NCBI GenBank assembly: GCA_030840185.1
Contig: JAUZFY010000272.1
Location: forward strand, 1-9,599
DNA from: Microbacteriaceae bacterium
GTDB lineage: Bacteria; Actinomycetota; Actinomycetes; Actinomycetales; Microbacteriaceae
Direction: 5' to 3'
DNA length: 9,599 nt
Each line of letters begins with the position of its first letter. Positions within the stretch are counted from its first letter, which is position 1. The translations under genes were made by a program, and so were the position numbers. The notes beneath the pieces were generated by a model, which was not told the DNA's origin, made no database searches, and was given only the letters and a program-made list of their open reading frames with translations. Shown here in pieces: positions 1-5,999 of this stretch.

Positions 1-1
1 C

Positions 2-616
2 GCAGCCGATGCGTCGAAGCAGGTAGCCGGTACCGTGAAGGATCAGGCGTCCAACGTCGCGTCCGAGGCGAAGTCGCAGGCGAAGAATTTGATGGACCAG
101 ACCAGGTCCGAACTTCGGGATCAGGCCGGAGTCCAGCAGCAGCGGGTGACCGATGGCCTTCATTCGGTCAGCGACGAGCTCCAGCGCATGGCGTCCAGCT
201 CCGAGAACCCGGGCCTCGCTTCCGATCTCGTTGGCCAGGCATCATCGCGCATCGACGGCATCGCATCCTGGCTCGAGGCGCGCAACCCCGGTTCGCTCCT
301 CGAGGAGGTCAAGCAGTTCGCCCGTCGGCGTCCCGGGACCTTCATCGCGATCGCGGCCGGTGCGGGCATCCTCGCGGGGAGGTTAACCCGTTCTGTTGCC
401 AGCGGGGCACCGGACTCTTCGCCAATGCGACAGAATGCTGCCGTCCCCGAGGACAGCACCTACGTCGGTTCAGCCGACGCGACCCAGACCTTCGGGCCCG
501 GTGCGGCTCAGCACCCATCCCCGACCAGGAGCGACGTCGGCGCGTACCCCTCCGACGCTGACTTCGACCCGAGCGTGTCAGTCGATCGCAACCGATTCGC
601 GGAGCCCGGATCATGA
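2..616 (+). CDS. LEA-like single-span membrane protein, first gene of a Holin-X/DUF3618 operon (5' partial)
   Basis: The frame is open to the left edge, so the true start lies outside the window; the GTG at 35 is only the first in-frame start codon visible. The N-terminal half is polar and rich in Ala, Gln, Lys, Ser and Asp (for example KQVAGTVKDQASNVASEAKS). This resembles the amphipathic helices of LEA or apolipoprotein-like stress proteins. A short hydrophobic stretch (GTFIAIAAGAGILAG, about bases 335-379) preceded by RRRP could be one membrane span with a basic flank. The C-terminal 75 or so residues are polar, Pro/Ser/Asp-rich and probably disordered. The stop overlaps the next start as ATGA (613-616), so translation is likely coupled to the Holin-X gene. 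I do not recognise a named domain. Proteins of this type sit beside Holin-X and DUF3618 genes in actinobacteria, and an envelope or stress role is inference. Confidence 0.8.
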   Translation, partial: AADASKQVAGTVKDQASNVASEAKSQAKNLMDQTRSELRDQAGVQQQRVTDGLHSVSDELQRMASSSENPGLASDLVGQASSRIDGIASWLEARNPGSLLEEVKQFARRRPGTFIAIAAGAGILAGRLTRSVASGAPDSSPMRQNAAVPEDSTYVGSADATQTFGPGAAQHPSPTRSDVGAYPSDADFDPSVSVDRNRFAEPGS

Positions 617-1029
617 CCGACATCCCAACGCCCTCGGAGCAGAAGGCCTCCACGACCTCTCTCGGCGACCTGCTCGGCGAGGTCACCCGTGACATGTCGA
701 CGCTCCTTCGGCAGGAAATCGACCTCGCGAAGGCAGAGCTGTCGGAGACCGCGAAGCGTGCAGGCAAGGGGGCGGGTCTCGCGGGAGCCGCGGGATATGC
801 GGCGCTCATGGCCGTGTTCTTTCTTTCTGTCGCGCTCTGGTGGGCCCTCGGTCACCTGATCGACAACGGCTGGTCGGCCGTCGTCGTCGCGGTGATCTGG
901 GCAATCATCGGCCTCGTGCTCTACCTCAGGGCGAGAAAAGAACTGAGAACAGTCAGGGGCGCACCGCAGACGGTCGACTCCTTAAAGAAGATTCCCGAAA
1001 CACTCAAAAAGAATGAGGAAAACCGATGA
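613..1029 (+). CDS. Phage holin family protein (actinobacterial Holin-X type, two-span membrane protein)
   Basis: This 138-residue protein has a polar N-terminus, an amphipathic helix with the pattern LLGEVTRDMSTLLRQEIDLA (residues 20-39), two hydrophobic segments (about 58-81 and 88-105) and a short basic, Lys-rich tail. The arrangement fits the Holin-X superfamily III family (PF07332), whose diagnostic region is a 'DLxxLxRqEleLAKaEl' helix followed by two spans. Despite the family name, the genes are chromosomal and widespread in actinobacteria, and lysis activity has not generally been shown, so 'holin' should not be read as evidence for a prophage. The start is ATG 613 with GGAG at 601-604, overlapping the previous stop by four bases. 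Its own stop overlaps the DUF3618 start in the same way (1026-1029). This implies a coupled operon with stoichiometric production of the three proteins. Confidence 0.88.
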   Translation: MTDIPTPSEQKASTTSLGDLLGEVTRDMSTLLRQEIDLAKAELSETAKRAGKGAGLAGAAGYAALMAVFFLSVALWWALGHLIDNGWSAVVVAVIWAIIGLVLYLRARKELRTVRGAPQTVDSLKKIPETLKKNEENR

Positions 1030-1604
1030 GCGACTCCCCAGACCGGATCCGGGCGGATATTGAAGCGACCCGCCGAGAACTCGGTTCCGACGTAGACGCG
1101 CTCGCCGACAAGGTGACCCCGTCGAAGATCATGGACAGGCAGGCGAGCAGGGTACGAAACGCCTTCTCGAGCGGTAAGGATCGACTGATGGGCACGGCGA
1201 GCGAAGCGAAGGAGAAAGTTATGGGATCGGCAAGCGACGCCGCGTCGTCGGCAAGCGATACAGTCTCTGACGCGTCGCGGCGTGCCGTCGAGAAAGCACA
1301 GGGCAACCCGATCGCTGTCGGGCTCATCGCCTTCGGCGTCGGGTTACTTGCCGCTTCTCTCTTTCCGGCAAGCAACAAGGAAAAGGAGCTCGCCGAAAAC
1401 CTCAAGGACGCGGCGGAGCCGCTCATGAACGAGGTTGGAGAAGCTGCCAAGCAGGTCGGCGAAAACCTCAAGGAGCCGGCGCAGGAGGCGGCGAGCGCCG
1501 TCAAGGACGCGGCCACCGATGCCGCCGGAACGGTGAAGTCCGATGCGACCTCGGCCGCGAGTGACGTTACCCAACGCGCCAACCAGGCACGAGACTCCGT
1601 CTGA
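1026..1604 (+). CDS. DUF3618 domain-containing protein with LEA-like tail
   Basis: Residues 3-30 (SDSPDRIRADIEATRRELG and onward to ALADKV) match the DUF3618 pattern: a PxxIrxdIexTRxeLgxxvdaLxxkv helix found in short actinobacterial membrane proteins. One hydrophobic span follows at about residues 94-113 (NPIAVGLIAFGVGLLAASLF). Both flanks are made of Ala/Lys/Glu/Asp-rich repeats of LEA type (EAKEKVMGSASDAASSASD; AASAVKDAATDAAGTVKSD), which predict long amphipathic helices. Function is unknown. Constant pairing with Holin-X genes suggests a shared membrane-associated complex, possibly with the first operon protein, which has the same composition. The start ATG 1026 has GAGG at 1015-1018. It is the last gene of the operon, with a hairpin terminator beginning 12 bp after the stop. 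Confidence 0.9.
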   Translation: MSDSPDRIRADIEATRRELGSDVDALADKVTPSKIMDRQASRVRNAFSSGKDRLMGTASEAKEKVMGSASDAASSASDTVSDASRRAVEKAQGNPIAVGLIAFGVGLLAASLFPASNKEKELAENLKDAAEPLMNEVGEAAKQVGENLKEPAQEAASAVKDAATDAAGTVKSDATSAASDVTQRANQARDSV

Positions 1605-1615
1605 CCGGCACTTTT

Positions 1616-1666
1616 CGGAACAGAACGGCAGTCTCCAGACTTCGGGGGGACTGCCGTTGTGTTCCG
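1616..1666. terminator. Bidirectional hairpin terminator between convergent genes
   Basis: Arms 1616-1633 and 1649-1666 pair over 18 bp with a single mismatch (CGGAACAGAACGGCAGTC against GACTGCCGTTGTGTTCCG), enclosing a 15-nt loop. It lies 12 bp after the DUF3618 stop and 13 bp beyond the hydrolase stop on the other strand, which is the usual place for a shared terminator of convergent genes. There is no T-tract on the + side, as is common in high-GC actinobacteria. On the - strand the hairpin is followed by a short run of A residues, not T. Confidence 0.85.
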
Positions 1667-1678
1667 GCGCGCGGCCAT

Positions 1679-2452
1679 CTAGTGCGGCGCGCTGAAGAAT
1701 TCGATGAGGACCGGCGCGAGAATGCCCTGATCAACCGCGTGATTCTGCCCCTCGATCGTCACGCGACTGGCGCGCGGCACGGCGGCGACCAGAGCATCCG
1801 ATGCCCTGCTGGCCCACTCCGGGCTGGCTCCCCCATCGATGGCGAGCGTCGGGACCGAAATGACGGCGAATCGGTCGCTGGGCAGAACGCCATCACCGGC
1901 GAGGGCAAGGTCGTACCTCAGCGTGGGAGCGGTGGCAACCATCCCGGCCCAGAACGGAGCGCCCGTGATCCACTGGATGGCGTTGTCGTCCATTCCGGTG
2001 AGCCGCATGAACCGCTCGGCCGCGAGTTCCGGGTCGCCGGCGTCGAGCGCGTCGACGACGCCGCCGTCGGCGACCGCTGACCCCGGCTGGGTGGTGTACG
2101 GGGGCTCGAACGCCGCAACCTTGGAAACCGGCAGTCCGGCGGCCGCTGACTCGAGGGCCAGAATCGCCCCAGAGGAGTGCCCGTAGATCATGGCCGGGCC
2201 TCCGATCGCGCCGATGAGGGCAGCAACATCCTCTACCTCGCGCTCGACGGCGTAGGTGGCCGCATCCCTGCTGTCGCCGCGTCCGCGTCGATCGAAGGAG
2301 ACGACGGAGAACTGCTCCCCCAAGAGGCTGACGAGCGGATACGGTGAAAGGCGCGTATTGAAGGCTCCGCCGATGACAATCACCGGGCGACCCTCGCCGA
2401 CAACGTCATAGGCGATCTCTGTTCCATCTGGGGAGCGAACCAGTGCTGGCAT
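1679..2452 (-). CDS. Alpha/beta hydrolase
   Basis: A 257-residue alpha/beta-hydrolase-fold protein of typical length. It opens with the usual N-terminal signature RSPDGTEIAYDVVGEGRPVI, then an oxyanion-hole loop (IGGA, 27-30) and the FDRRGRGDS segment (53-61), which precedes helix A in esterase and haloperoxidase-like members. The nucleophile elbow is GHSSG (91-95, Ser93), the probable acid is Asp206 in PTLAID, and the catalytic base is His238 in EGQNHAVD, so the triad looks complete. The cap region (about 120-185) is short and gives no substrate clue. The open frame continues upstream to 2842, but that part runs antisense through nnrE and the repeat; family homology begins at the MPALVRSPDG start (ATG 2452), which I use. 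Upstream, a purine-rich GGAAGAGGG (complement of 2461-2469) is a distant Shine-Dalgarno candidate. There is no signal peptide, so it is probably cytoplasmic. The substrate cannot be assigned. Confidence 0.88.
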   Translation of the reverse strand: MPALVRSPDGTEIAYDVVGEGRPVIVIGGAFNTRLSPYPLVSLLGEQFSVVSFDRRGRGDSRDAATYAVEREVEDVAALIGAIGGPAMIYGHSSGAILALESAAAGLPVSKVAAFEPPYTTQPGSAVADGGVVDALDAGDPELAAERFMRLTGMDDNAIQWITGAPFWAGMVATAPTLRYDLALAGDGVLPSDRFAVISVPTLAIDGGASPEWASRASDALVAAVPRASRVTIEGQNHAVDQGILAPVLIEFFSAPH

Positions 2453-2472
2453 GACTCTTGCCCTCTTCCGAT

Positions 2473-2507
2473 GTGCGGTGTGCGGTGCGCGGTGCGCGGT
2501 GTGCATG
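2473..2507. repeat. 7-bp tandem repeat (GYGCGGT, four copies plus a decayed fifth)
   Basis: Four consecutive heptamers read GTGCGGT, GTGCGGT, GCGCGGT, GCGCGGT (2473-2500), followed by a diverged GTGCATG (2501-2507). The array lies 21-55 bp upstream of the hydrolase ATG, in the spacer between it and the divergent nnrE. A TAnnnT box reading toward the hydrolase (TACAGT on the - strand, complement of 2508-2513) abuts it. The array would therefore fall in the hydrolase 5' leader if that box is used. Confidence 0.8.
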
Positions 2508-2578
2508 ACTGTACTGGACTCTGTCGTTGGCTCAGCAGATCCGCCCGATTGTTGGTGCGCAATCGCCCCACGTCCGCC

Positions 2579-2591
2579 TATTGTTGGCGAG
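2579..2591 (+). promoter_or_regulatory. Candidate -10 element for a leaderless nnrE transcript
   Basis: TATTGT (2579-2584) fits the actinobacterial TAnnnT -10 consensus and ends exactly 6 bp before the GTG at 2591. This is the spacing expected if transcription starts on the first base of the start codon. No Shine-Dalgarno sequence precedes the GTG. No convincing -35 box sits at 16-18 bp, so the call rests on the -10 position alone. Confidence 0.4.
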
Positions 2592-3250
2592 TGATCAAGG
2601 CCTACTCCGCACAGCAACTCCGCGGCGCCGAGGCGCCGCACCTCGATGCCGGTGAACCCCTCATGAGGCGTGCCGCCGCGGGCCTCGCCGACGAGATCCG
2701 CCGACAGCTCGAGGGCACGCTCGGCCCGATTCTGCTGCTTGTCGGTTCCGGGAACAACGGAGGCGATGCCCTCTTCGCCGGTGCGGAGCTCGCCCGCGAC
2801 GGAACGACAGTGTGGATCGTGCAGACATCGGATCGCGTACACGAGGAAGCGCTCGCCGCGGCGATCGATGCGGGCGCCGTTGGCCGCGATTCCGCGGAGG
2901 TTGGTGCGCTCGCGTCCCGGGCGGTCGTGGTCGTCGATGGCGTGCTCGGCACGGGCACTAGCGCCGACCCGACCCTGCGGGGTGTGGCGAGGAAGATCGT
3001 CAAAGCCGTGATGGCCGCGACCGAAAGCGCGACAGTCGTCGCCGTCGACATCCCGAGCGGGATCAACCCGGACGACGGGTCGGCGCCCGACCCGGTAGTG
3101 CTCGCCGCCGACGTGACCGTGACCTTCGGCGGGTACAAGGCCGGCCTGCTCATCGCACCGGGGTCGATTCTCGCCGGTCGGGTGCGCCTGATAGACATTG
3201 GTATCGCCGACGACCTGGACGCACTCGAGCCGCTTCTCGTCGTGCCGTGA
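2591..3250 (+). CDS. nnrE: NAD(P)H-hydrate epimerase (YjeF N-terminal domain)
   Basis: A 219-residue stand-alone YjeF_N domain (PF03853). The enzyme epimerises the R form of hydrated NAD(P)H (NADHX/NADPHX) to the S form, so that the ATP/ADP-dependent dehydratase NnrD can restore the cofactor; it is a metabolite-repair enzyme of the cytoplasm. Visible signatures are the N-terminal helix AYSAQQLRGAE, the phosphate-binding GNNGGD loop (54-59) after strand LLLVGS, the conserved Asp116 in VDGVLGTG (115-122), AVDIPSG (151-157) and TFGGYKAG (178-185). The NnrD half is absent from this gene and from the window. The frame is open farther upstream, but that part encodes only repeat-derived sequence; GTG 2591 (MIKAYSAQQL) matches the family start. 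The C-terminus is normal. Confidence 0.92.
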   Translation: MIKAYSAQQLRGAEAPHLDAGEPLMRRAAAGLADEIRRQLEGTLGPILLLVGSGNNGGDALFAGAELARDGTTVWIVQTSDRVHEEALAAAIDAGAVGRDSAEVGALASRAVVVVDGVLGTGTSADPTLRGVARKIVKAVMAATESATVVAVDIPSGINPDDGSAPDPVVLAADVTVTFGGYKAGLLIAPGSILAGRVRLIDIGIADDLDALEPLLVVP

Positions 3251-3299
3251 GGAACCGAGCGTCGCGTCCCAGCCGACTTAACCCGTATGGAGAACGACC

Positions 3300-3380
3300 A
3301 TGACTGACAGATTGACCATCACCCGCACCTTCGCCGCGCCGCACCGCGCGAGCTCGTATACGCGGCGTGGACCCGACTTA
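3300..3380 (+). pseudogene. Truncated, frameshifted 5' stub of an SRPBCC/AHSA1-type gene
   Basis: ATG 3300 is preceded by GGAG (3289-3292) at good spacing and starts MTDRLTITRTFAAP (to 3341), the canonical opening of AHSA1/START-like SRPBCC proteins. The family continuation '(R)ELVYAAWT' is present at once, but in another frame (GAG 3350 to ACC 3373), so a small indel near 3342-3349 breaks the frame. A third frame then reads DPTYAA (3370-3387), reminiscent of the family's 'WTDP.' motif, so a second small deletion is possible. After about 3380 family similarity ends, because the dehydrogenase gene on the other strand finishes there. Roughly 25 of the expected 140-160 codons remain, so it cannot make the usual protein. 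Its ribosome-binding site is still intact, suggesting fairly recent decay. The assignment rests on short motif recognition, not an alignment. Confidence 0.6.
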
Positions 3381-3386
3381 CGCCGC
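3362..3386. terminator. Possible bidirectional hairpin at the convergent gene ends
   Basis: GCGGCGT (3362-3368) and ACGCCGC (3380-3386) pair perfectly over 7 bp around an 11-nt loop. The hairpin overlaps the dehydrogenase stop codon (complement of 3378-3380) and the end of the SRPBCC stub. It is the only clear hairpin I noticed in the 127-bp gap between nnrE and the dehydrogenase. It is short and has no T-tract, so the function is uncertain. Confidence 0.3.
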
Positions 3387-4241
3387 CAGCCGGCTGAAGC
3401 TCGTCACCACGGCGGATATGTCGTCCTTGTCGTGTCCGGAGTTGCTTGTGCTCGCCAAGGCGTCTCGCAGCGGAATGAGCAGACGATCGGACGCACTCGT
3501 GTCGCGGATCGCATCGATCATGAGGCCTACATCCTTAAGCAGCCCGTCCACACCAAATGCCGGGGTGAAGTCTCCGGCAATCATCATGGCGCCCTTGAGC
3601 TGGAGGTACGGCGTATCCGACGCGCCGCCGGCGATGGTCTGAGTGAAGAGCGCGGGATCGACGCCAAGCGCCTCGCACATCGCTATCGACTGCGCGGCTC
3701 CGGCGGTGATCGAGGCGACCCACGCGTTGCAGGCGAGCTTAAGCCCACTCGCGGCGCCGATTTCGACGCCAACGTTGACCGTCTTCGACCCGATAGCATC
3801 GAGAACGGGCCTGAGTCTCTCGATGAGGGGCTGCTCCCCGGAGACGACAACCGTGAGGGTGCCTGTCTCAGCCGGCTTCTTCGTGCCGACAACCGGGGCA
3901 TCCACTATCGCTACCCTGCTCGCCGCGGCGAGTTCCGCGAGCCGACGGATGCCAGCGGGCCCGACCGTCGCGCTCTGCATCCACACGGCCCCGTCCGGCA
4001 TCGCGCCGAGGAATTCGGCCGCTTGTTCGCTCACTGCCGCCTCGTCGAACAGCATCGTCAACACAACGTCGGCGTCTCGCACCGCTTCGGTGGGTGACGG
4101 GGCTATCCGGGCGCCTGCGGCCTCGAGAGGTACAGCCTTTTCGAGGTGACGATTCCAGGCCGTCACATCGATCCCCTCTCTCAGAAGGCTGCGGACGATG
4201 CCCGCTCCCATCGTTCCCGTCCCCAGCACTGCTACCCGCAT
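3378..4241 (-). CDS. NAD(P)-dependent 3-hydroxyisobutyrate dehydrogenase-family oxidoreductase
   Basis: A 287-residue beta-hydroxyacid dehydrogenase of normal family length. The Rossmann domain opens with MRVAVLGTGTMGAGIV (GxGxMG at 7-12). The substrate-binding signature is VDAPVVGTKKPAETGTL (113-129). The catalytic lysine is Lys168 in SGLKLACNAW, with Asn172 one turn on, and the C-terminal helical domain carries FGVDGLLKDVGLM (229-241). Enzymes of this family oxidise short 3-hydroxyacids or reduce aldehyde acids (3-hydroxyisobutyrate, tartronate semialdehyde, succinic semialdehyde); the exact substrate cannot be read here. The Arg/Asn after the second strand (WNRHLEK) hints at NADP preference, but this is weak. 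An upstream TTG at 4253 is in frame, but it overlaps the perfect GGAGGA ribosome-binding site (complement of 4246-4251), so ATG 4241 is the start. It is divergent from the PLP enzyme gene, with 238 bp between. Confidence 0.9.
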   Translation of the reverse strand: MRVAVLGTGTMGAGIVRSLLREGIDVTAWNRHLEKAVPLEAAGARIAPSPTEAVRDADVVLTMLFDEAAVSEQAAEFLGAMPDGAVWMQSATVGPAGIRRLAELAAASRVAIVDAPVVGTKKPAETGTLTVVVSGEQPLIERLRPVLDAIGSKTVNVGVEIGAASGLKLACNAWVASITAGAAQSIAMCEALGVDPALFTQTIAGGASDTPYLQLKGAMMIAGDFTPAFGVDGLLKDVGLMIDAIRDTSASDRLLIPLRDALASTSNSGHDKDDISAVVTSFSRLAA

Positions 4242-4245
4242 GTCG

Positions 4246-4251
4246 TCCTCC
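4246..4251 (-). promoter_or_regulatory. Ribosome-binding site that fixes the dehydrogenase start
   Basis: The - strand reads GGAGGA, then CGAC, then ATG (4241). GGAGG is 5 nt from this ATG and would lie inside the coding region if the upstream in-frame TTG (4253) were used. The site therefore decides in favour of the shorter protein. Confidence 0.8.
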
Positions 4252-4466
4252 AAGTTGTGTACTTATCACGATAGGCGCCCCCCGCTGGGGGAATGGTGAG
4301 CCTTCCGATCGGCCACGCTACGCCCGGCACCATGGGGACTGGGTGAGCGTCGCGCCCGCTGCCGCTCTGAACCGCAACCACTGTGAACCGGTGCCGTTGT
4401 GAACCCGCCGCCGATCCTCGGCCGATCCCTCGTGCACAAGGCCTGTGTTTCCGGCCCGTTGAGCGA

Positions 4467-4480
4467 TAGCCTGACGGATG
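4467..4480 (+). promoter_or_regulatory. Candidate -10 element for a leaderless decarboxylase transcript
   Basis: TAGCCT (4467-4472) fits TAnnnT and ends 7 bp before the GTG at 4480. No Shine-Dalgarno sequence is present between them. The geometry is the same as at the nnrE start. No clear -35 box was seen, and the 4242-4466 spacer otherwise holds only a TGTGAACC direct repeat (4382-4389, 4398-4405) and a CCCCC-GCT-GGGGG hairpin (4279-4291). Confidence 0.35.
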
Positions 4481-5862
4481 TGTCTGCCCGATCGGACGCC
4501 TACCGAAATCCGCTGGAACGGGCGCAGGTTCACTCCGAGGAGTGGCTCGCGTCGCTATCGTCGCGGTCGGTCGGCCCGCGCGAAAGCATCGACGATCTTG
4601 CCTTCTCCGGGCCAATCCCCGAGGGGCCGACCGACGCCGCGGCGGTGATCGACGAACTTGCTCGGCTGGCCGAACCGGGGCTGATGGCGATGCCATCCGG
4701 TCGGTTCTTCGGATGGGTTATTGGCGGAACGCTGCCAGCTGGCATGGCCGCCGACTGGCTCGTGACCGCGTGGGACCAGAACGGCGCAATGCGCTATGCC
4801 ACTCCGGCGACCGCGGCGATCGAGGAAGCGGCCGGCAGGTGGGTGGTCGATTTGCTCGGTCTTCCCGCCGGATGCGACGTGGGCTTCACCACCGGCGGCA
4901 CAATGGCGAACTTCGTCGGTCTCGCCGCCGGGCGGCAGGAGGTGTTGCGCCGGGCCGGCTGGGACCTGAACTCCGACGGCCTCTACGGAGCGCCGCGATT
5001 GCGTGTCTTCGCCGGTCGGGAGCGGCACGCATCCGTGGACCTCGCACTGCGCTACCTCGGCCTCGGAGCCGCCGAGCTGATCGACGTCGACAGCGAAGGG
5101 CGCATTCTTCCCGGTGCCCTCGCCGAGGCGATGCGTGACGTCAGCGGTCCGGCCATTCTGTGCCTCCAGGCCGGCAACCTGCACTCGGGCGCGTTCGATC
5201 CGATGCGGGAAACCATCGCGATCGCGCACGAGCATGGTGCCTGGGCCCACGTCGATGGCGCCTTCGGGCTGTGGGCGGCCGCGAGTCCGCTCCTTCGCGA
5301 GCACGTGGATGGGCTGGACGCTGCCGATTCCTGGGCGACCGACGCCCACAAGACGCTCAACGTGCCCTATGACTGCGGGCTTGCGATCGTCGCCAATCCG
5401 GATGCCGTGCGCTCGGCATTCGGCGTGCACACGAGCTATCTCATTCAGGACGAACAAGGGCCGGCCGACCCGTTCGAGAAGGTGCCGGAGATGTCTCGTC
5501 GCGCCCGCGGACTCCCGGTCTGGGCCGTGCTGCGCTCCCTCGGTCGCGCCGGAACGGTTGCCCTGGTGGACGGACTCGTGGCCAACGCGAAGGCCCTGAG
5601 CGCGGGACTCTCGGCCCTCCCCGGCGTCGAAGTGCAGAACGAGGTCGTTTTCACGCAAGTGTGCCTCAGCTTCGGCGATGACGAGACGACTCGCCTTGTG
5701 ACCACACAGCTCATCGCCGACGGCATCGTATGGATGTCCGGTTCGCGCTGGCGCGACCGTGACGTCCTGCGGATCTCGGTGAGCAACTGGTCGACCGACG
5801 CCGACGACGTTGCCCTCGCAATAGCGGCCGTAGAGAGTGCCCTGACCAAGGTCCGCGGCTAG
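4480..5862 (+). CDS. Group II PLP-dependent decarboxylase / aspartate aminotransferase-fold enzyme
   Basis: A 460-residue fold-type I PLP enzyme resembling aromatic-L-amino-acid and glutamate decarboxylases (PF00282). Conserved elements in order are the N-terminal swapped region FFGWVIGGTLPAGMAADWL (77-95), the phosphate-binding loop FTTGGTMANF (136-145), His183 in RERHASVDLA (the residue stacking on the cofactor ring), Asp259 in AHVDGAFG (pairs with the pyridine nitrogen), and the Schiff-base lysine Lys291 in SWATDAHKTLNVPYDCG. The C-terminal small domain ends with WRDRDVLRISVSNWSTD, as in the family. Actinobacterial proteins of this clade are often annotated only as 'aspartate aminotransferase family', and the substrate cannot be deduced. 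The open frame begins at GTG 4399, but residues before YRNPLERA show no family likeness. GTG 4480 is therefore preferred; GTG 4432 is the other alternative. It is transcribed alone, with a hairpin overlapping its stop. Confidence 0.9.
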   Translation: MSARSDAYRNPLERAQVHSEEWLASLSSRSVGPRESIDDLAFSGPIPEGPTDAAAVIDELARLAEPGLMAMPSGRFFGWVIGGTLPAGMAADWLVTAWDQNGAMRYATPATAAIEEAAGRWVVDLLGLPAGCDVGFTTGGTMANFVGLAAGRQEVLRRAGWDLNSDGLYGAPRLRVFAGRERHASVDLALRYLGLGAAELIDVDSEGRILPGALAEAMRDVSGPAILCLQAGNLHSGAFDPMRETIAIAHEHGAWAHVDGAFGLWAAASPLLREHVDGLDAADSWATDAHKTLNVPYDCGLAIVANPDAVRSAFGVHTSYLIQDEQGPADPFEKVPEMSRRARGLPVWAVLRSLGRAGTVALVDGLVANAKALSAGLSALPGVEVQNEVVFTQVCLSFGDDETTRLVTTQLIADGIVWMSGSRWRDRDVLRISVSNWSTDADDVALAIAAVESALTKVRG

Positions 5863-5869
5863 CGCGGAC
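5851..5869 (+). terminator. Hairpin overlapping the decarboxylase stop codon
   Basis: GTCCGCG (5851-5857) pairs perfectly with CGCGGAC (5863-5869) around the 5-nt loop GCTAG, which contains the TAG stop. An alternative pairing of GCGGCT (5855-5860) with AGCCGC (5872-5877) also exists. It is GC-rich and compact but without a T-tract, so a terminator or mRNA 3'-end stabiliser is likely rather than certain. Confidence 0.45.
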
Positions 5870-5999
5870 TCAGCCGCACCGATGTAATCTTCGTTGTTGC
5901 CCCATCGCCCTGAGCCGACGCAGCAGGATCATTGACCGGGCAAGAGGTCAGGTTTACCGTGACTCGCACAGCTGCCCGCGACTCATCCGAGAGGTTCCC

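Noticed and set aside
613..1029. Evidence of a prophage from the 'holin' family name.
   Set aside because: Holin-X proteins are chromosomal in actinobacteria, and no phage structural, lysin or integrase gene is in the window.
2453..2842. N-terminal extension of the hydrolase frame (about 130 extra codons upstream of ATG 2452).
   Set aside because: It is antisense to nnrE and translates the heptad repeat (TAHRAPHTAHR). Alpha/beta hydrolase similarity starts at MPALVRSPDG.
3300..4097. A 265-codon open frame on the + strand beginning at the ATG of the SRPBCC stub.
   Set aside because: Beyond about residue 14 it runs antisense through the dehydrogenase gene and gives Arg/Gly/His-rich sequence without domain likeness. 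Only the first codons are a real gene remnant.
4555..5658. A long (367-codon) open frame antisense to the PLP decarboxylase.
   Set aside because: It is a typical high-GC shadow frame: no motif, and its sense-strand partner has a full set of conserved catalytic residues.
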